DNA from: DAOUAM01 sp034433305
GTDB taxonomy: Bacteria; Chloroflexota; Dehalococcoidia; Lucifugimonadales; DAOUAM01
Direction: 5' to 3'
NCBI GenBank assembly: GCA_034433305.1
Contig: DAOUAM010000114.1
Location: 1-16,186 of the forward strand
Length of the DNA: 16,186 bases
Shown here: positions 13,230-16,186 of the stretch, in pieces
Layout: each line of letters starts with the position of its first letter
Numbering within the stretch: position 1 is the stretch's first letter
Notes under the pieces: generated by a model
Databases searched by the model: none
Seen by the model: the letters and a program-made list of their open reading frames with translations, nothing else
What the model was told of the DNA's origin: nothing
Program-made: the position numbers and the translations under genes

Positions 13230-13842
13230 CTTTGAAGAGCTTCTGAAGGAGTCGGCGGCGCTCCACGGGCACCTGTGCCCGGGCCAGGTGCTGGGCGTCA
13301 GGATGGCGCTGCTGGGGTGCAGGCTCGTCGGCATAGATGCGCCTGCCCTGAGCAAAGACCTGGTCATCTATGTGGAGATTGACCGCTGCGCCACCGATGC
13401 CATCCAGGCCGTCACCGGCTGCAAGTTGGGCAAGCGCACCCTCAAATACCTGGACTACGGCAAGATGGCGGCGACCTTCGTCAACCTGGCCAGCGGCAAG
13501 GCCATGAGGGTCGTGGCCAGGGAGGACTCCCGAGAAGCAGCGTGGGACTACGCCCCTCCAGGGGCAGACAAGAAGGCTGCCCAGCTACACGCCTACAGGG
13601 TCATGCCAGAGGAAAGGCTCTTCAGCGTGATGGCCGTCCACCTGGCCATCCCCGCCACCGACCTTCCCGGCCACCCGCTGCGCCGCGTGACGTGCGAACT
13701 CTGCGGCGAAGGCATCAACGACGGACGCGAGGTCCAGCGCCAGGGGCGGACACTCTGCCGGCCCTGCGCCGTGGGCGCCTACTATACCCCCATAACGCCA
13801 GCGCTGGCCACGCCCGCAAGGGACAGCCGCACCCAGGGCTGA
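13222..13842 (+). CDS. FmdE-family protein with C-terminal zinc ribbon
   Basis: This 206-residue protein matches the formylmethanofuran dehydrogenase subunit E family. The signature HGHLCPGQVLGVRMA (Cys19) is near the N terminus, followed by a second cysteine pair, Cys56 and Cys67, in DRCATDAIQAVTGCKLGKRT. A zinc ribbon ends the protein: Cys158-x2-Cys161 and Cys179-x2-Cys182. The start is a GTG at 13222 that overlaps the end of tatA by eight bases. FmdE-like proteins occur beside molybdenum or tungsten enzymes in organisms without methanogenesis, with a role in metal or cofactor handling often suspected. No formylmethanofuran dehydrogenase subunits are here, so a maturation or metal-sensing role for the upstream enzyme is the better inference. 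It appears to be the last gene of the operon. Confidence 0.85.
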   Translation: MRSFEELLKESAALHGHLCPGQVLGVRMALLGCRLVGIDAPALSKDLVIYVEIDRCATDAIQAVTGCKLGKRTLKYLDYGKMAATFVNLASGKAMRVVAREDSREAAWDYAPPGADKKAAQLHAYRVMPEERLFSVMAVHLAIPATDLPGHPLRRVTCELCGEGINDGREVQRQGRTLCRPCAVGAYYTPITPALATPARDSRTQG

Positions 13843-13914
13843 CAGGCGCTGCCGTCCTGGCCCCGCGAGGCTGGGCGTGTGTACCCGCCTCCTGATGGCC
13901 CTGTCAGGCAGGAA

Positions 13915-13932
13915 TGTAATATTCATGTAACG
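13915..13932 (+). promoter_or_regulatory. Second 11-bp-period TGTAA direct repeat, candidate activator site
   Basis: TGTAATA (13915-13921) and TGTAACG (13926-13932) are separated by TTCA. This matches the repeat at 5265-5282 in 13 of 18 positions with the same 11-bp period. A weak -10-like TTCAAAT starts 9 bp after the second heptamer. If real, the flavin monooxygenase gene downstream belongs to the same regulon as the molybdoenzyme operon. Confidence 0.5.
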
Positions 13933-13998
13933 CTCACCTGCTTCAAATGGAGTCACGTGTTCTCGTTGCCGGCCCCCGCAACGGCGGAGTGCTTCAGC

Positions 13999-14063
13999 AC
14001 CTGAAAGAGGCCCGCGAAGCATGGGGCTGCGTGGCGTGAGACCGGGCCTCGCAGCTTTCAGGT
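13999..14063 (+). promoter_or_regulatory. Long stem-loop in leader of the monooxygenase gene
   Basis: ACCTGAAAG-AGGCCCG (13999-14014) pairs with CGGGCCT (14043-14049) and CTTTCAGGT (14055-14063), with a five-base bulge and a 28-base loop. It ends 31 bases before the ATG at 14095. The lack of a T tract argues against a plain terminator. It may be a structured RNA leader with a regulatory role; I do not recognise a known riboswitch. Confidence 0.5.
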
Positions 14064-14094
14064 AAGACCTCTAGTACTTCAAGGAGGAAGTTAT

Positions 14095-15177
14095 ATGAAA
14101 GTAGGCCTGATGTTCCTGTTCAGCGAGTTCAGCAATATGCCCCAGAAGCGGGTGTTCGATGAGGTGCTGGAGGAGATAGACTTCGCGGAGGAGCTGGGTT
14201 TCGACTCAGTCTGGCTGCCGGAGCACCACTTCGCGACGCCTGGCCTGCTGGGCAATCCCCTGACTCTGGCCGCGGCCGTCAGTCAGCGCACCAGGCGCAT
14301 CAAAATCGGCATTGCCGCAGTGGTGTTGCCCTTCCAGCACCCGTTGCGTATCGCCGAGGACGCGGCCCTGGTGGACGTCCTGAGCAACGGCCGCCTGTTG
14401 CTGGGCGTCGGCCGGGGCTGGCAGGTGCCAGAGTTCCAGGTCTTTCAGGTCCCCCAGAGCGCCTCTCGGGCCATGTTCATGGAGAGCGTGGAGATCATCA
14501 AGAAGGCATGGACTGAAGATGGCTTTTCCCACGAAGGCGAGTTCTGGAAGTTCCAGGATGCCACAGTCTTCCCGAAGCCTGTACAGAAACCCCATCCCCC
14601 CATCTACTGGACGGTGGTGACCCCCGGGTCTTATGAACTGGCGGGCCGCCTGGGCTATCCCATCATTCGGTCCCTCAACTTCGTTTCCCTGAACACGGTG
14701 GAAGAAGGGACAAAGCTCTATGCTGCCCAGCTCGACGGCGCTGGCAATGGCCTGCACAACATAGACCTTCCGCTCACTGTGAAGGTCTATGTTGCCCCCA
14801 CCGATGAGGAGGCTGAGCGCGATGTGAGGCCCAACGCCCAGTGGTTCTACAACGCGCTGTCCAGGTTCCTGCCAGGGGCGCCCGGAAGGCCAAAGCCTCA
14901 GACCGGGTATGAGCAATACCCTGATAACCCCGAAGCGGTGGCCAAGCTTGCGGCGGACAACCTCTGGCAGTGGGGGACGTGCTTCGGGTCGCCTGAGCGA
15001 GTCATCGAGTCCATGCGTGCCTATTCCAATCGGGTGTTCACTAACCACTGGCTGGCATGGATGAGGATAGGCAAACTGGAACACAGCAAGGTGATGCGCT
15101 CCATGGAGCTTTTCGCCCGACACGTAATGCCGGCCTTGAAAAGTGGAGCGGCCCAGGGAATTATTGCTCCATCCTAA
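14095..15177 (+). CDS. LLM-class flavin-dependent oxidoreductase (luciferase-like monooxygenase)
   Basis: This 360-residue TIM-barrel protein uses reduced FMN or F420; the substrate is unknown. Family landmarks are the N-terminal MKVGLMFLFSEF strand, ELGFDSVWLPEHHF, a TRRIKIGIAAVVLPFQHPLR strand-loop, ALVDVLSNGRLLLGVGRGW, and the C-terminal GSPERVIESMRAY. Length is usual. AAGGAGG lies 8 nt upstream of the ATG. It stands alone after a 252-bp gap with a candidate activator site and a stem-loop. No reductase partner gene is next to it. Proteins of this type in environmental bacteria often act on alkanals, amines, sulfonates or xenobiotics, and nothing here narrows that. Confidence 0.9.
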   Translation: MKVGLMFLFSEFSNMPQKRVFDEVLEEIDFAEELGFDSVWLPEHHFATPGLLGNPLTLAAAVSQRTRRIKIGIAAVVLPFQHPLRIAEDAALVDVLSNGRLLLGVGRGWQVPEFQVFQVPQSASRAMFMESVEIIKKAWTEDGFSHEGEFWKFQDATVFPKPVQKPHPPIYWTVVTPGSYELAGRLGYPIIRSLNFVSLNTVEEGTKLYAAQLDGAGNGLHNIDLPLTVKVYVAPTDEEAERDVRPNAQWFYNALSRFLPGAPGRPKPQTGYEQYPDNPEAVAKLAADNLWQWGTCFGSPERVIESMRAYSNRVFTNHWLAWMRIGKLEHSKVMRSMELFARHVMPALKSGAAQGIIAPS

Positions 15178-15238
15178 GCGCCTATCCGACAACTCGTGGT
15201 CCGGCAGGCGCACATGGTGGCTTTCGGCCCCTCTCTAG

Positions 15239-15281
15239 CTCTCCCCCAAAGGGGGCGAGGACCCTCTCTGCCCCTGTGGGG
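15239..15281. repeat. Intergenic repeat element, copy 2 of 2
   Basis: The 21-mer at 15239-15259 (CTCTCCCCCAAAGGGGGCGA and one more G) differs from 3308-3328 at two positions, and CCCCTGTGGGG follows at 15271-15281 as in the other copy. The first part is a hairpin of CCCCC-AAA-GGGGG type. Confidence 0.7.
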
Positions 15282-15400
15282 GAAGGCCAGGAAGGGGGCT
15301 GGCAGGCCATGCGTCGCCGTCCCTCCATGGTGCATCGCGCGTGCGAACTGGGTTGTCCAAGTGCTCCATTCACCAATGCCGGATGGCATGCACTAATGTA

Positions 15401-15423
15401 GGGGCGGGTCTGAGACCCGCCCC
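15401..15423. terminator. Perfect 23-bp palindrome between convergent genes
   Basis: GGGGCGGGTCT, one central G, then AGACCCGCCCC. It lies between two convergent genes, where it could stop transcription from both sides, although no T tract is present. Palindromes of the form GTAGGGGCGGGT...ACCCGCCCC recur between genes in many Chloroflexota, so it may be a repetitive element used as a terminator. Confidence 0.5.
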
Positions 15424-15563
15424 AGGGGCTTGCGCATGCCTTGAAGGCAGATGCAGCGCATCCCATGGAAGCTGGCAGATGATGCACTGGGCCGGTAGTC
15501 GCGCCTTGCCTTGAAGGGCCAGGAAGGCATGCCGCCCGGATGGGCCGACGCCTGCCCTGGCGC

Positions 15564-16186
15564 TCAGGAGGGCCTCTGCTGGCCCTTCTCGCCGGCCTCC
15601 AGCATGCCCAGGCGCTCCAGGTGTGTCCGGGCGACGGCCTCGGCCCTTCGGCGGTAGGCCTCGCGGGCGGCGGGACGCAGCACCTTCCACGTCGGCCAGG
15701 CGAAGGACGCGAGGGCGAGCAGGCCCAGGATGCCCGATGCCCCCAGGCCCGCGTCGGCCATGGGCGTGTGCCAGACCCCGAAGAGCACGCGCAGCGTCAC
15801 GCTGAGATTCAGACAGGCGAAGGCGGCGTCCATGAGATGGTGGTGGGGGAGCTCGGCGCCCTCGAACAGGGGCAGCATGCGTGATGCCATGCCCATGATG
15901 AGCATGCTGACGAAGCCCAGCGCCAGCACGTGCAGCGTCGGCGCCGCCACCTGCGCCGGCAAGGCCCGGAGGCCCAGGCCAGCGTCCACGGCCTGCGCCA
16001 GGGCCAGCAGCGCCCCCAGCAGCAGCCAGCAATAGGCCGCGCGGACGAAAAGCTCGTAGCGGGCGTAGGTGCCGGGGATGTAGTTCCGGGCGTGGGCCTT
16101 CGGCTCCAGCACCCGGACGGCGAGGACAAAGGCCACCAGGCCGGCCGCCTCCAGCGCCGCGCCCGGCGCCGGCCAGGCCCCGCCCG
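15564..16186 (-). CDS. NnrS-like multi-helix membrane protein, 5' part outside window
   Basis: The frame is open to the right edge, so at least 207 residues are the C-terminal part of a longer protein. The GTG at 16136 is probably internal, since the preceding residues (GGAWPAPGAALEAAGL) continue a membrane-type sequence. It contains several hydrophobic helices and the motif LHVLALGFVSMLIMGMASRM, then LPLFEG and LPHHH. This histidine-led helix ending in R-x-L-P-x-F resembles the NnrS family, heme-bearing membrane proteins linked to nitric oxide stress in denitrifiers (usually about 400 residues). The C terminus is charged and cytoplasmic (REAYRRRAEAVARTHLERLG). Presence near a nitrite/nitrate enzyme fits, but the match is by motif memory and only half the protein is visible. 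It converges on the monooxygenase gene. Confidence 0.55.
   Translation of the reverse strand, partial: GGAWPAPGAALEAAGLVAFVLAVRVLEPKAHARNYIPGTYARYELFVRAAYCWLLLGALLALAQAVDAGLGLRALPAQVAAPTLHVLALGFVSMLIMGMASRMLPLFEGAELPHHHLMDAAFACLNLSVTLRVLFGVWHTPMADAGLGASGILGLLALASFAWPTWKVLRPAAREAYRRRAEAVARTHLERLGMLEAGEKGQQRPS

Larger units (their letters stand above)
15178..15563. other. Repeat-bearing intergenic gap between convergent genes
   Basis: I see no gene in this 386-base gap. It lies between the converging 3' ends of the monooxygenase gene and the NnrS-like gene. It holds the second copy of the intergenic repeat (15239-15281) and a perfect GC-rich palindrome (15401-15423). Overlapping open frames lack ribosome sites and recognisable protein. 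Confidence 0.7.

Noticed and set aside
15370..16032. Minus-strand 220-residue frame at the right end
   Set aside because: It is a shifted frame of the NnrS-like gene, rich in Gly/Ala/Arg and without membrane helices.

Overview
The window is GC-rich bacterial DNA with dense, tightly spaced genes and frequent AGG arginine codons. Intergenic gaps carry GC-rich palindromic repeats. Together with a PAS/BTAD-type regulator, a HisKA_2 kinase with a Cache remnant, an FmdE-family protein and a Nitrospira-like molybdoenzyme, this suggests a Chloroflexota (Dehalococcoidia/SAR202-like) genome. That placement is inference from style and gene content, not a phylogenetic result.

Left part (1-2606). A minus-strand IS256/Mutator-family transposase runs off the left edge. 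Its upstream end lies directly against a plus-strand histidine kinase that keeps only the second half of its sensor domain, one membrane helix, HAMP, HisKA_2 and ATPase domains. The insertion sequence appears to have cut the kinase gene. Its single-domain response regulator follows with an ATGA overlap.

Region 2607-3587 is mostly intergenic. It holds perfect GC-rich palindromes, a 25-bp direct repeat, a repeat with a second copy near 15.25 kb, and one possible 62-residue gene on the minus strand.

Central part (3588-13842). A minus-strand regulator with a cysteine-rich PAS domain, a GAF-like region, a winged helix and a BTAD domain is divergent from an eight-gene plus-strand operon. The operon encodes: a Tat-exported molybdopterin catalytic subunit of the nitrite oxidoreductase/type II DMSO reductase group; an 89-residue unknown protein; the four-cluster iron-sulfur subunit; a TorD/NarJ-type chaperone; a Tat-exported, tail-anchored heme-b gamma subunit; a six-helix membrane protein; TatA; and an FmdE-family zinc-ribbon protein. 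The likely product is a periplasm-facing molybdoenzyme that oxidises nitrite or reduces nitrate (or a related oxyanion), with its own maturation and export helpers. The shared promoter region holds TGTAA direct repeats at an 11-bp period, the spacing known for SARP/BTAD-type activators. A second copy lies upstream of the next gene.

Right part (13843-16186). A structured leader precedes a luciferase-like flavin monooxygenase. A repeat-rich gap follows, then the C-terminal half of an NnrS-like membrane protein on the minus strand, cut by the right edge.
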